A stretch of 34,398 nt of DNA from Verrucomicrobiales bacterium (GTDB lineage: Bacteria > Verrucomicrobiota > Verrucomicrobiia > Limisphaerales > Palsa-1400): contig PLIU01000227.1 of NCBI GenBank assembly GCA_003140095.1, forward strand, positions 4,393 through 38,790. The letters are read 5' to 3'. The first letter of the stretch is position 1; each line of letters starts with the position of its first letter. The notes beneath the pieces are model-generated. The model was given only the letters and a program-made list of their open reading frames with translations, was not told the DNA's origin and did not search any database. Positions 25,080 through 32,573 of the stretch are shown here, in pieces. The translations under genes were made by a program, and so were the position numbers.

Positions 25080-26089
25080 CACCAACTTTGACCCATCAAA
25101 AGGCCGCCCGCAGCACAGCCATCGAGACACGAGAATCTGGCGGGATGGTGGAAACTTTGACAGTTGAGCAATGGGCAGAAAGAGAGGCACCGGCGATCGC
25201 CAGACTGTCAGATCGATCCAACAACGCCAAAAACCATATTAGCCTCAGCCAGCGCCGGGAGGGCGACTATGTGCGCCAATGTATTCTCGCCGGCCAATCC
25301 TTGAGGGAATTATGTCAAGAATTATCTTCCGGCCACCGTGGCCGGAAGTTTAGTGTTGACGAAGAATCCGACCCTCTGCTTGGCGAATGGCTCCAAAGAG
25401 AGTGCCCAAAGATAACGGAAAGAACCGCTCGCAGATGGCGTGCCTGCGCGAGGCGCGTGGTGGCGCATTTAGCGGACTGCCACCCACTGCTTGCTCCCGT
25501 GAAGATCGAACTTGGCGATCGTGAACTTTATATAAGCGACGCCCTTCAGATGCCGCCGGATCAAAGCGGGGCAGCCGTCAAAGTAAAATACTATAGCAGA
25601 ATCGAAACCATCGCTCCGAACCTGCAAGATTTCATTGACAAGTTTCATGGATGGATCGCTGATAAAAAACTTTGCGAGCTTGCCGCCTCCGTCCTGGACG
25701 GTGAAAGAGACGCCAGCTCAATTACTCTGGTCACCAATGGAAAACTAAAAGGGGGTCATGGCGGCGAGGATAGGCGCGCCTACGCTCTCTTTGCAGCGCG
25801 ACACATGGAGAAAATGTGCCAGCATCTGAACGAATGGGCAAAGCTGCTCGATGATCCTGAACAGGAAACCGCAATGGTGGGCGTAATCCGCGCCATCCTT
25901 TTAGGTGATTTCTGTTCGCTCAGCCATAAAACAGGGACCTCGCGTGACTATTTTAAAAAGCACCCACAGGAGGCTCGCGCCCGTGTCTTTAGTCAGAAAT
26001 TTGGAGGTAAAGTATGGCCACAAAGGTTTTGTGACCTGCTCTTTGGGGTGCTCAAAGAGAGAGCGAAACAAAAAAAGGAGCTTAAATGA
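25076..26089 (+). CDS. Element-encoded protein with RTAxRW helix, 337 residues
   Basis: Family not recognised. It starts at ATG 25076 by ATGA overlap with the RHH gene. The N-terminal half contains GDYVRQCILAGQSLRELCQEL, later GEWLQRECPKITERTARRWRACARRVV, which resembles the pattern seen in phage DUF3102-like proteins (G-x-x-L-x-E-x-K ... WL ... S-x-RTA-x-x-Y). The RTARRW helix may contact DNA. The C-terminal half is helical and ends in a basic segment (LKERAKQKKELK). No Walker motif is present, so it is not a MuB-type ATPase even though it sits at the early-gene position. It could be a replication or transposition accessory factor; this is inference from position. Confidence 0.65.
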   Translation: MTPTLTHQKAARSTAIETRESGGMVETLTVEQWAEREAPAIARLSDRSNNAKNHISLSQRREGDYVRQCILAGQSLRELCQELSSGHRGRKFSVDEESDPLLGEWLQRECPKITERTARRWRACARRVVAHLADCHPLLAPVKIELGDRELYISDALQMPPDQSGAAVKVKYYSRIETIAPNLQDFIDKFHGWIADKKLCELAASVLDGERDASSITLVTNGKLKGGHGGEDRRAYALFAARHMEKMCQHLNEWAKLLDDPEQETAMVGVIRAILLGDFCSLSHKTGTSRDYFKKHPQEARARVFSQKFGGKVWPQRFCDLLFGVLKERAKQKKELK

Positions 26090-26493
26090 CGGCCATTCAA
26101 TGCCCCCGGAAATCCAATCGGCCTTCGACGGCTGAGGTCCGCGATGGCGTCATGTCCGCCCTGATTGAGTGGAAGATAGCCTTCCAGCCTTCCGAGGAGA
26201 ATTGGACCGCTTTATTCGAGGCGCAAGAAGCCTACTGCAAAATGCTGGTCAATTATCGGAACGGCCTTTTCAACCGCGATTTGGCCTTTCGCCGCTTTTG
26301 CTGGAAACTGGAATTGTCCTTCATTTTCGGAGGTGAATCTCCGCTTTTGCCCGGCGAACCACCGCTGGTGTTTCCAGCCTGGCCGGCCTTTATGCGCAAT
26401 TGCGTGCAGGCCACGCTCAAGAAGCACGGTTTCCAGCTTCGGTTCCAATCGCGCCTATCTGAACGGAACCGGGAATACTCACTCGCCACATGA
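26086..26493 (+). CDS. Hypothetical element protein, 135 residues
   Basis: Not recognised. It overlaps the preceding gene by four bases (ATGA). The helical, Trp- and Phe-rich sequence includes SALIEWKIAFQPSEENWTALFEAQEAYCKML and FRRFCWKLELSFIF, then a proline-rich turn (GGESPLLPGEPPLVFPAWPAFMRN) and a basic tail. It is probably a soluble DNA- or protein-binding factor of the early operon, but no motif supports a specific role. A four-base overlap with another short frame (26490) continues the coupled chain. Confidence 0.6.
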   Translation: MTAIQCPRKSNRPSTAEVRDGVMSALIEWKIAFQPSEENWTALFEAQEAYCKMLVNYRNGLFNRDLAFRRFCWKLELSFIFGGESPLLPGEPPLVFPAWPAFMRNCVQATLKKHGFQLRFQSRLSERNREYSLAT

Positions 26494-26624
26494 TCGGCAT
26501 GAACAAAATCAACTTGCCATTTTGCCTCTTCCCGCGCGAAACCGCGAAGCGCGGGTGTTGCTGCGGCGGCTGGAAAGCAAGGTCCGGCCGCCGCTTTAAT
26601 CACACAATCAAACTAAAATTATGA
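26490..26624 (+). CDS. Possible 44-residue protein in the coupled chain
   Basis: A short frame whose ATG overlaps the stop of the previous gene and whose TGA overlaps the next ATG, both as ATGA. This placement is the only support. The sequence has a CCCGG cluster and a basic tail, without a recognisable domain. It may simply be spacer DNA. Confidence 0.3.
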   Translation: MIGMNKINLPFCLFPRETAKRGCCCGGWKARSGRRFNHTIKLKL

Positions 26625-26878
26625 ATCAGAAACCTTGGACCCAGGAAGTCTGCGACTCACCCACAACTTTGAGACCCTACTCCGCGCCGGTCGCGGATTC
26701 CGATGCGCTTGGATTGCCGGGCAGGTTCGGCGGTTTGGGAAGCGGGCACGGCAATCCGGAACCCGCCATCGTCAGCGGCAGTCTGCCTTACATTCCGGAT
26801 GGCGGCCTTACTCCGCTTTCACCCAGTCAATCAGCCGCTGGACCGCGCACAGATGGGCAAGCTATCGATGATTATTAA
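26621..26878 (+). CDS. Hypothetical element protein, 85 residues
   Basis: Not recognised. It is rich in Gly, Pro and Ser (LGLPGRFGGLGSGHGNPEP, SLPYIPDGGLTPLSPSQSAAGP) and predicted disordered, with no hydrophobic core. Its ATG overlaps the TGA of the preceding short frame. A longer frame in another register (from 26703) overlaps it, but that one's natural start is at 26883 or 26868, so the two genes probably follow each other. It might be a linker-like or scaffold-like phage protein. Confidence 0.45.
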   Translation: MNQKPWTQEVCDSPTTLRPYSAPVADSDALGLPGRFGGLGSGHGNPEPAIVSGSLPYIPDGGLTPLSPSQSAAGPRTDGQAIDDY

Positions 26879-26882
26879 GCCT

Positions 26883-27743
26883 ATGCAAACCACCATATCA
26901 ATCCCAATGCCCGTCGCCGCCAGGGGCGGGGAACCGCTCTATATAGATCCGCCGGTCAGGGACGCGGCGCCCCGCATCGTGTTCGCCGGTCACGGCCAGG
27001 CGGTGGAGTTCCTCGATGGCGATGCCTATCTCGATTACCGTTTGACCACTCCAGGCAGCGCCACCCGCTTTGCCGACGAAGCCACCGCCGAAGCCGCCGC
27101 CGAATCGTTGCGCGGACTAGGTTTGACCGCCTTCGTCGGCACAATTAAGACTGACGGTCCAAAAGCGTTCCGCGAACTGCAAGAGGCCAATGGGAAGGGC
27201 GTCGATCCGTTGCAGGCCAAGGGATACATCGTCTTGGCCGGCCGGTCCGCAGTCCAATTCATTGACCAACCCGGCGCGGGACCGGGTTTCAGAATTGGCG
27301 GCGTGGAGCAAGCCACCAAATTCACCACGGAAGCCGACGCTTTTGGCCGGACCGCCGCCTTGCAAATCATGGGGTGCGATGTCTCCGTAGTCGGACTCGA
27401 TCAATCGGGCCGCCCGCTACCTGGAAAAAAGGTCTGGCTCCTTTTCGTCGATGGCCGGCCGGCGGAACTATTGCCCACGGGGCGTTTTAACCTGCTGACG
27501 CTATTCCGAGTGACCGATCAGGAGAACGCTTCAAGGTTCCCAACGCGAGACGCCGCGTATGCCAGCGGGAATCTTTTGCGCAACAAGGGCCACATTTGCA
27601 TCGCCGGGCGCATGGGAGACGATGGGGAACATCTCTATTCCAAGGAGATTGAGCGAAGGCGCGAGGCTCAAATACCAAAAACTTACGTTGGCGTAATACA
27701 AATCGGAGGATCAAATCCACATAGGAGGGCAATTTCCAGATGA
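26883..27743 (+). CDS. Protein with three tandem copies of a novel ~60-residue domain
   Basis: 286 residues from ATG 26883 (ATG 26868 is an alternative, overlapping the previous gene). No known family recognised. Three internal units share a pattern: a strand with (V/L)(F/L)xxG(R/H)xxxxF, a loop, then (R/K)F-x-(D/T)-x-x-x-A-x-x-(A/T)-A-x-x-L-x-x-x-G, and a closing beta strand. They lie at about residues 30-88, 114-172 and 184-243, with cores TRFADEATAEAAAESLRGLG, TKFTTEADAFGRTAALQIMG and SRFPTRDAAYASGNLLRNKG. A fourth copy is the body of the next gene, whose start overlaps this stop (ATGA). The fold is probably a small alpha/beta sandwich; the role is unknown. Confidence 0.65.
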   Translation: MQTTISIPMPVAARGGEPLYIDPPVRDAAPRIVFAGHGQAVEFLDGDAYLDYRLTTPGSATRFADEATAEAAAESLRGLGLTAFVGTIKTDGPKAFRELQEANGKGVDPLQAKGYIVLAGRSAVQFIDQPGAGPGFRIGGVEQATKFTTEADAFGRTAALQIMGCDVSVVGLDQSGRPLPGKKVWLLFVDGRPAELLPTGRFNLLTLFRVTDQENASRFPTRDAAYASGNLLRNKGHICIAGRMGDDGEHLYSKEIERRREAQIPKTYVGVIQIGGSNPHRRAISR

Positions 27744-28024
27744 ACACGGAATTTCAGGCTAAGACACCCACTCGAAAGTTCATCCTGCTCTTGAATGGCC
27801 AGCCCCTGTCGTTTGGCAGCCACCCATTCAAGCTTTCCTGGGAAGCGGTGGAAGTCTGCGAGGCAGATACTTATCCCGAACGCGCGACCGCGTTGCGAGT
27901 GGCAGAAAATATGTTTCATCGTGGAACGGCAGTTACCATTAAAGAGCTTTCTCCAGACGAAGCCGCCGCATCGAAGCCAAGATCAAAAAAAATCTACACC
28001 CTGCGGGAGGCCATGGCTGAATGA
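27740..28024 (+). CDS. Single-copy version of the novel domain, 94 residues
   Basis: The body (about 13-70) reads KFILLLNGQPLSFGSHPFKL, then DTYPERATALRVAENMFHRG and AVTIKEL. This matches the repeat unit of the preceding protein in length and in the order strand, helix with spaced alanines, glycine, strand. The C-terminal tail is Ala-, Ser- and Lys-rich. It is coupled to both neighbours by ATGA overlaps. A solitary domain beside a three-domain protein suggests gene duplication within the element, with the two proteins perhaps assembling together. Confidence 0.6.
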   Translation: MNTEFQAKTPTRKFILLLNGQPLSFGSHPFKLSWEAVEVCEADTYPERATALRVAENMFHRGTAVTIKELSPDEAAASKPRSKKIYTLREAMAE

Positions 28025-28251
28025 GCTTCACCCCTCCAAAACCCATCTGGATCACCGTCCAAGGAGGCGTAACCTATACAAGTCCAGGTGGGCCGTCTGG
28101 CTACGTGCTCCCCAGTGGTTTCGGGTGGCTTCGCTTAGCTGATAATGCTGTCCAAGCCAACTACAGCCCTCTTGGTGGAATCGTCAAATTGACCCGCACT
28201 TTCATTGGCTGCTCCGGTGGTTGGGACCCGGACCTTTACCCGCCCGCATAA
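28021..28251 (+). CDS. Hypothetical small beta-rich protein, 76 residues
   Basis: Not recognised. Glycine-, proline- and aromatic-rich (KPIWITVQGGVTYTSPGGPSGY, LPSGFGWLRLADNAVQ, FIGCSGGWDPDLYPP), predicted all-beta and soluble. It overlaps the previous gene by four bases and ends 5 bases before the gpI-like start. The position just before a prohead-protease-like gene fits a minor structural or regulatory phage protein, but no motif supports this. Confidence 0.5.
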   Translation: MSFTPPKPIWITVQGGVTYTSPGGPSGYVLPSGFGWLRLADNAVQANYSPLGGIVKLTRTFIGCSGGWDPDLYPPA

Positions 28252-28255
28252 AGAA

Positions 28256-28948
28256 ATGAATATTCAAACTCTTGCCGCATCCCGCCAGCCAGGCGATCCA
28301 CTGCCAGTCAGGCTTCAACTGTTCAAGCTTGGAGAAAACCTCTCCAACCAAGGCCCGTTCATCGTCGATGACCAATCCATTGCCGAACTCGCCGCCAATC
28401 AGCGTTTGATTGGTCGCGAGCGCGTCCCCATTGGTTTCGAGCACAATATCGACGAAGGCTCAGCGGAATACCTCAATACCAAGGAGCCTCGCCCGATTGC
28501 CGGCATGGGGACGGTTGAGGCGGTGCCCGGCAAGGGCATTTTTCTCACTGCAATAGGATGGAACAAAGTTGGTGCCGATACCATCGATCATTATGAAGAC
28601 CTTTCACCCACGCCCATCTTCGACAAGAAGACGCGCCGAGTGCTAGGCATAGCGAGTGCCAGTTTGACCCGCACCGGCTCCGTCTATGGATTGACGCTTG
28701 AAAATGCGGAGGCCGCCGCACTTACCTCAATAATGCCTTGGCCTTTCCCAGCGCGCCCGCGCGCGGATTCCCTGACTGGCATTTCGAGAACGGTAGCCGC
28801 CTTTGAGCGCCAGAACGCGCGCAACAAAATAGTCGCCTCCAGGCTCGCGGCAAAGGCCGTGCGCAATCCAATTGACCCGACGTTGCAAGGCATGGCGCGC
28901 GTATTGGCCGTTTTTGAACAGGCAAATGCTGGCGGGGAGGAGGTTTAA
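28256..28948 (+). CDS. Mu gpI-like prohead protease/scaffold protein
   Basis: 230 residues from ATG 28256. The core VPIGFEHNIDEGSAEYLNTKEPRPIAGMGTVEAVPGKGIFLTAIGWNKVGADTI followed by YEDLSPTPIFDKKTRRVLGIASASLTRTG matches the family pattern of phage Mu I proteins: (F/Y)-x-H-N near the start, P-x-x-G-x-G, W-x-x-x-G, Y-x-x-L-S-P-x-F, L-x-x-A-x-L-T. These serve as head maturation protease and, through the C-terminal part, as internal scaffold. Mu gpI is about 360 residues, so this copy is shorter, mainly at the C-terminus. It is the only head-morphogenesis-type gene in the element; the major capsid gene that normally follows is absent. Confidence 0.65.
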   Translation: MNIQTLAASRQPGDPLPVRLQLFKLGENLSNQGPFIVDDQSIAELAANQRLIGRERVPIGFEHNIDEGSAEYLNTKEPRPIAGMGTVEAVPGKGIFLTAIGWNKVGADTIDHYEDLSPTPIFDKKTRRVLGIASASLTRTGSVYGLTLENAEAAALTSIMPWPFPARPRADSLTGISRTVAAFERQNARNKIVASRLAAKAVRNPIDPTLQGMARVLAVFEQANAGGEEV

Positions 28949-28951
28949 AAT

Positions 28952-29218
28952 ATGTCCATCCCTCCAAAGAGCGAATCAAAATCCTTGGGAGTATTTGTGC
29001 CCGTCCCACCCATGACCCCACAGCAAGCTCTGGAGTCCTGGCAGACTTCCAGGGAGACGATCAGTGCTGCCTTGGACACCATCCGCGCCAGCAAGACACA
29101 AATTCAGGCGGGATTCTATGCGATAAAACATGCTGGCGAAAAATTCCTGTCCCCGGATGATCTGCGCGCCCGTGCAAAGAGCTCTGGTCAATATCGGTAT
29201 GGCTACCGCTGCGCTTGA
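28952..29218 (+). CDS. Hypothetical element protein, 88 residues
   Basis: Not recognised. It has the best ribosome binding site in the region, GGGGAGGAGG at 28933-28942, and starts 3 bases after the gpI-like stop. The sequence PMTPQQALESWQTSRETISAALDTIRASKTQIQAGFYAIKHAGEKFLSPDDLRARA is largely helical and probably forms a short coiled coil. It overlaps the next short frame by 20 bases. It could be the remnant of a longer scaffold-associated gene, or a genuine small protein. Confidence 0.45.
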   Translation: MSIPPKSESKSLGVFVPVPPMTPQQALESWQTSRETISAALDTIRASKTQIQAGFYAIKHAGEKFLSPDDLRARAKSSGQYRYGYRCA

Positions 29219-29414
29219 TCACAGCATTGGATCAATGGGCCTCCTTGTTGATGTCATACAAGCGGCGTTGGTGGCGTTGGCAACGCCTGCCGATGCCGAT
29301 ATGTTATTGGATGTGCTGCGGGCCTCACTGTCGATGCCTGCCGATGCGCCTTCAAACCAAGGCAGCCAAGCGGCGTCGGCTGGAGAAACCAACCTCCAAA
29401 ACGAACCTTTATAA
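29199..29414 (+). CDS. Hypothetical small protein, 71 residues
   Basis: Starts at ATG 29199 inside the end of the previous frame. It is helical and Ala/Leu-rich (MATAALDHSIGSMGLLVDVIQAALVALATPADADMLLDVLRASLS) with a Gln/Ser/Ala-rich tail. No family was recognised. It may instead be the continuation of the preceding gene after a frameshift, since the helical character continues across the switch near 29200. It ends just before the IS21-like text. Confidence 0.35.
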   Translation: MATAALDHSIGSMGLLVDVIQAALVALATPADADMLLDVLRASLSMPADAPSNQGSQAASAGETNLQNEPL

Positions 29415-29520
29415 TTTCTCATTTGACCGATTTTTTGGTGCTATTTGTGGCTTCGTTTGATGCTTTGCCGGGTTTTTCGCCCGGCTGGCGACACAGGCTG
29501 AGAATTTCACACTTGACCAA
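29415..29520. repeat. Repeat-bearing segment, possible IS21-type scar
   Basis: Contains ATTTCTCATTTGACC (about 29415-29430) and a related AATTTCACACTTGACC (about 29504-29519), separated by a hairpin GCCGGG-TTTTTC-GCCCGGC. Repeated TTGACC-ended motifs are typical of IS21-type ends, but no transposase is present. The element's gene run stops exactly here. Confidence 0.35.
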
Positions 29521-29550
29521 GTGCCCGCCGCAGTGATACAAATATCAGCG

Positions 29551-29748
29551 ATGCCAGACCGAATACAGCCCGATCCGGACGCACTGCAGGACCTCTTGAG
29601 TCAGCCAGCCGTGACGCGGTTAGAGGTTCTGAGGCAAGTCCGGGAGTCGGTGCCACTTCATCCGAATGCGCAACGCGAATTGGAGCAACTCGAATTGGAA
29701 CAAAAGAACCTCGTTTCTCCGCGCCAGTGCCGCGAGCCATCGGCGTAG
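29551..29748 (+). CDS. Possible short helical protein
   Basis: 65 codons from ATG 29551 (an upstream GTG at 29521 would add ten). The sequence PDRIQPDPDALQDLLSQPAVTRLEVLRQVRESVPLHPNAQRELEQLELEQK is helical and charged and could be a coiled coil. No family was recognised and no strong ribosome binding site is present. Codon use is not distinctive. It lies between the IS21-like scar and the repeat-rich right edge, so it may be a leftover gene end. Confidence 0.3.
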   Translation: MPDRIQPDPDALQDLLSQPAVTRLEVLRQVRESVPLHPNAQRELEQLELEQKNLVSPRQCREPSA

Positions 29749-30090
29749 CGCCTGCGACGGCTGGAAAATGTCGGTTGTTTCGTCATTTCCAACCTTGAAA
29801 ATGGGCCGATTTGCTACTTTTATCACCTTACCATTTTCTCGCCGCTACCCATTTTCAATACCCATTTCGGGCCATGCGCAGACCCATTGCGCTTGGATGC
29901 GGGTTTGCCCGGAATGGGCGCATTCTTGAACGACAAAATGGGACGCATAGGACCAAGGGGACGAATGGGACAGTTGCGGCCGGGTCAAGCCCAACAAGCC
30001 TAATCAAGGTAAATCAAACCTGCGCGGGGGCAAGACAAGCTGAAAGCTGAAGGCTCAAAGATGAAGCTACCAGGCAACGTCACAGTCGCA

Positions 30091-30120
30091 CAGTCAAACC
30101 CAGTCAAACCTGGTCAAACA
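30091..30120. repeat. Decamer array, right edge (first block)
   Basis: CAGTCAAACC, CAGTCAAACC, TGGTCAAACA in direct tandem, the same NNNTCAAACC unit and orientation as the left array at 21907-21956. Confidence 0.8.
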
Positions 30121-30187
30121 CAGGCGCTCGCAGGAGTCAGAACAAATTAAAAGCGGCCCGCTTTGCGATCTGCTCATCCCTCCCGAA

Positions 30188-30207
30188 AGGTCAAGCCTGG
30201 TCAAACC
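30188..30207. repeat. Decamer array, right edge (second block)
   Basis: AGGTCAAGCC followed by TGGTCAAACC, two tandem copies of the NNNTCAAACC unit, the last before chromosomal sequence. Confidence 0.75.
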
Positions 30208-30285
30208 ATAAAAATTGAACATGAGGTTTTGGTTAGGTCGTGACTTCGATTTCAGGAGGGGGTACGCTGTGCTGTTCGCATTGCT

Positions 30286-31158
30286 ATGGGCTACCGCATC
30301 GAAATTGGCGAGAGCTTGGCGGCGGCCTTCGGGCGGATCGCCGCGGAGGAGATTGACCTTGCGGCGGCGGAGTTGCGCCGCCCCAATCGAGGCGAGGCGG
30401 TGCATAACGCCCGCAAAGCCCTCAAACGGCTGCGCGCTTTGTTGCGCTCGTTGCGAGTGGCGTTTCCCAAAAGGTTTTTCCGCGCGGAAAACCGCCGCAT
30501 CGCCGCCGCCGGACGGACTATTTCGCCGCTGCGCGACGTGCATGTGCAATTGCGCACGCTGGGCAAACTCAAGGCCGCAGCCAGCCTCGCCGGCGATCAC
30601 GTCCGGCGCCAATTGTTGCGCCGGCAGTCTTCCTTCATCCGCCGCATCCCGGCCCTGCGCCAGACGGTGCGAGCGATGCTGGACGTTTCCCGGCAGAGCC
30701 TTGCCTCCTGGTCTTTGCGCAAAGCCACCGCAGAAGACCTGGTCGCCGGCCTTAAACGCATTTACAAACAGGGGCGCGTCACCTTCAAAACCGCCCGCGC
30801 GTCGCCCACGCCCGCCCATTTGCACGAATGGCGCAAGAAGTCCAAATTGCTCGGCCACGGCCTGGAGTTGATCAAGGGCCTTGGGCCGGCCAAACTTTCC
30901 AGGACGATCCGCCGCAGCAACGCCCTGACCGAAGCGTTGGGAGACGACCACGATCTGTTTATGGTGTTGAGCGCGTTGAACCAGGAAAACAAGGCCAATC
31001 AGGCCAGCGATTTCCGCCCGCTGGCCCGCCGCATTTCCCTCAAACGGGTTAAGCTGCAAAGGCGCGCCTTCAGGCTTGGCGAAAAGCTTTATGGCGAAAA
31101 ACCCGTCTGCTTTGAACAGCGCCTGGACCGTTATCTGCGCGGCAGAAAACATACTTGA
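30286..31158 (+). CDS. CHAD-domain protein
   Basis: 290 residues, essentially one CHAD (conserved histidine alpha-helical) domain, known to bind polyphosphate through a pocket of basic residues. The first helical repeat carries [19 protein letters not shown] (His40 with alternating Arg and Lys); the second carries [18 protein letters not shown]. Other hallmarks are [22 protein letters not shown] and a later [12 protein letters not shown], the acidic D-D-H motif of the family. The protein is very basic and soluble, without the CYTH triphosphatase domain often fused to CHAD. Phosphofructokinase starts 5 bases after its stop, so the two form an operon. Confidence 0.9.
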   Translation: MGYRIEIGESLAAAFGRIAAEEIDLAAAELRRPNRGEAVHNARKALKRLRALLRSLRVAFPKRFFRAENRRIAAAGRTISPLRDVHVQLRTLGKLKAAASLAGDHVRRQLLRRQSSFIRRIPALRQTVRAMLDVSRQSLASWSLRKATAEDLVAGLKRIYKQGRVTFKTARASPTPAHLHEWRKKSKLLGHGLELIKGLGPAKLSRTIRRSNALTEALGDDHDLFMVLSALNQENKANQASDFRPLARRISLKRVKLQRRAFRLGEKLYGEKPVCFEQRLDRYLRGRKHT

Positions 31159-31163
31159 CAGAC

Positions 31164-32285
31164 ATGAATAAACACATCGGCATCCTCACTTCGGGCGGAG
31201 ATTGTCCCGGCCTCAACGCGGCCATCCGCGGCGTGGGCAAGGCGGCCCAAGGCGCCTTCGGCATGCACGTCGTCGGCTTCCGCGACGGCTTTCGCGGCCT
31301 GATGGAAAACCGCACGGTGGCGCTGGACCAAGCCGCCCTTTCCGGCATCCTCACCATCGGCGGCACCATTCTCGGCACCAGCCGCGACAAACCGCGCCGC
31401 ATGTTAGTGGGCGGGGAGGAAATCGACGCGACCGAGGCCATCCTCGCCAACTACGAGAAGAACCAGTTGGACGCCTTGATCTGCCTGGGCGGAGGCGGCA
31501 CGCAAAAGAACGCGCTTTATCTAAAGGAGAAAGGCCTCAACGTCATCACCTTGCCCAAAACCATCGATAACGACGTGGCCATGACCGATGTCACCTTCGG
31601 CTTTCACACCGCGCTAGGCATCGTCACCGAGGCGATTGACCGTTTGCACAGCACCGCGCACAGCCATTATCGGATTGTTGTCGTTGAGATTATGGGGCAT
31701 CGCGCAGGATGGCTGGCTTTGGGCGCGGGCGTTGCGGGCGGGGCGGATGTCATATTGCTGCCGGAGATCGCCTACGACATCGATAAAGTCGCCGAAGCCA
31801 TCCGCAAACGTGGGCGTAGCGGCAAGCACTTCAGCATCGTCGCGGTGGCCGAAGGGGCGATGTCCAAGCGCGACGCCGCCAACTTGCGCGAGGCGGATGA
31901 GAGGAAGCAAAAAGCCAAGTCGAAAGGGGAAAGAAAGAAAGCCAAGGTCGCGCTGGCTGAATGGCAAAAGCGGCACAGCGGAAACACCATGCGGCTGGCC
32001 GCGCAACTGGAGGAATTAACGGGCCTGGAGTCGCGCGTCACCATCCTCGGCTACGTGCAACGCGGCGGCGCTCCTTCGGCGGAGGACCGGCTGCTAGCCA
32101 CAGGTTTGGGCACCGCTTGCGTGGAGCTGATCAACGACGGCGAATTCGGCGTCATGGTCGCGGCTCGGGGCGACGGCACCGAGCCGATACCGTTGGAAAA
32201 AGTCGCCGGCAAACGCAAGACCGTGCCGCTGGACCACCCGTGGATCACCAGCGCGCGACTGGTCGGGACAAGCCTGGGCGATTAG
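31164..32285 (+). CDS. pfkA: 6-phosphofructokinase
   Basis: 373 residues; phosphorylates fructose 6-phosphate at C1 in glycolysis. ATG 31164 gives [20 protein letters not shown], the standard phosphate-binding start (GGDxPGxNA). The catalytic motif PKTIDND is at 131-137 with the base at Asp135, and [10 protein letters not shown] provides substrate contacts. The phosphoryl-donor loop reads LGGGGTQKN (108-116), where E. coli PFK-1 has GGDGS. The Mg-binding Asp103 is therefore replaced by Gly111, while the glycine favouring ATP over pyrophosphate (Gly104 in E. coli) is kept as Gly112. A charged insertion ([20 protein letters not shown], near 240-260) is typical of longer relatives. It belongs to the mixed or group III type by look; the donor should be treated as unproven. 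Second gene of the CHAD operon. Confidence 0.92.
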   Translation: MNKHIGILTSGGDCPGLNAAIRGVGKAAQGAFGMHVVGFRDGFRGLMENRTVALDQAALSGILTIGGTILGTSRDKPRRMLVGGEEIDATEAILANYEKNQLDALICLGGGGTQKNALYLKEKGLNVITLPKTIDNDVAMTDVTFGFHTALGIVTEAIDRLHSTAHSHYRIVVVEIMGHRAGWLALGAGVAGGADVILLPEIAYDIDKVAEAIRKRGRSGKHFSIVAVAEGAMSKRDAANLREADERKQKAKSKGERKKAKVALAEWQKRHSGNTMRLAAQLEELTGLESRVTILGYVQRGGAPSAEDRLLATGLGTACVELINDGEFGVMVAARGDGTEPIPLEKVAGKRKTVPLDHPWITSARLVGTSLGD

Positions 32286-32573
32286 AAGCCGAAACACACT
32301 CGCCAATCTCTGAGTTGCCAGATCGCCCTCCTATGGCCTGGCTCCGTTTGCTGGAAGAGGTCCAAGTTCGGCAAACGTTCTGCTTGACCATTGCGTCGCG
32401 CGGTGTTTCGGTCGGTGGCTTACGGGATACCCATTTCCCACCGCGTTTTTAAGTCGATCAAGTCGATCAAACAAGTTCTTGTGTAAGTTTGCCGTTTGGC
32501 TTGAGCCTTGTGGTCATTCGAACGCGGGACATCGATCGGCGGGCCAGTTTCTGCGCAGCCTTGGGATTCCGAT
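32286..32573. other. Convergent intergenic region between pfkA and gltX
   Basis: 288 bases with no gene. It contains two tandem 9-bp units AAGTCGATC at 32451-32468. No strong terminator hairpin was seen for either gene. Confidence 0.5.

Larger units (their letters stand above)
21907..30207. mobile_element. Compact Mu-like transposable element or degenerate prophage
   Basis: About 8.3 kb containing a MuA-type transposase with an RHH regulator leftward, and divergently an RHH regulator followed by about nine small genes ending with a Mu gpI-like protein. Both edges carry NNNTCAAACC arrays, and the text AATCAAACCTGCG occurs at 21948-21960 and 30012-30024. The exact ends (expected 5'-TG and CA-3', with a 5-bp target duplication) were not identified, so the boundaries given are only those of the arrays. 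No MuB, portal, capsid, tail or lysis gene is present. Flanking genes (msrAB, CHAD-PFK) are chromosomal. Confidence 0.6.
29749..30285. other. Non-coding right edge of the element
   Basis: No gene. It is repeat-rich: ACCCATTTCGGGC near 29849, AATCAAACCTGCG at 30012-30024 (also at 21948-21960), three adjoining decamers at 30091-30120 and two at 30188-30207. The CHAD gene's upstream region (30208-30285) contains GGAGGGGG about 30 bases before its start. Confidence 0.6.

Noticed and set aside
30094-31152. 352-codon minus-strand open frame
   Set aside because: Antisense to the CHAD-domain gene with its conserved His/Arg motifs; a shadow frame.
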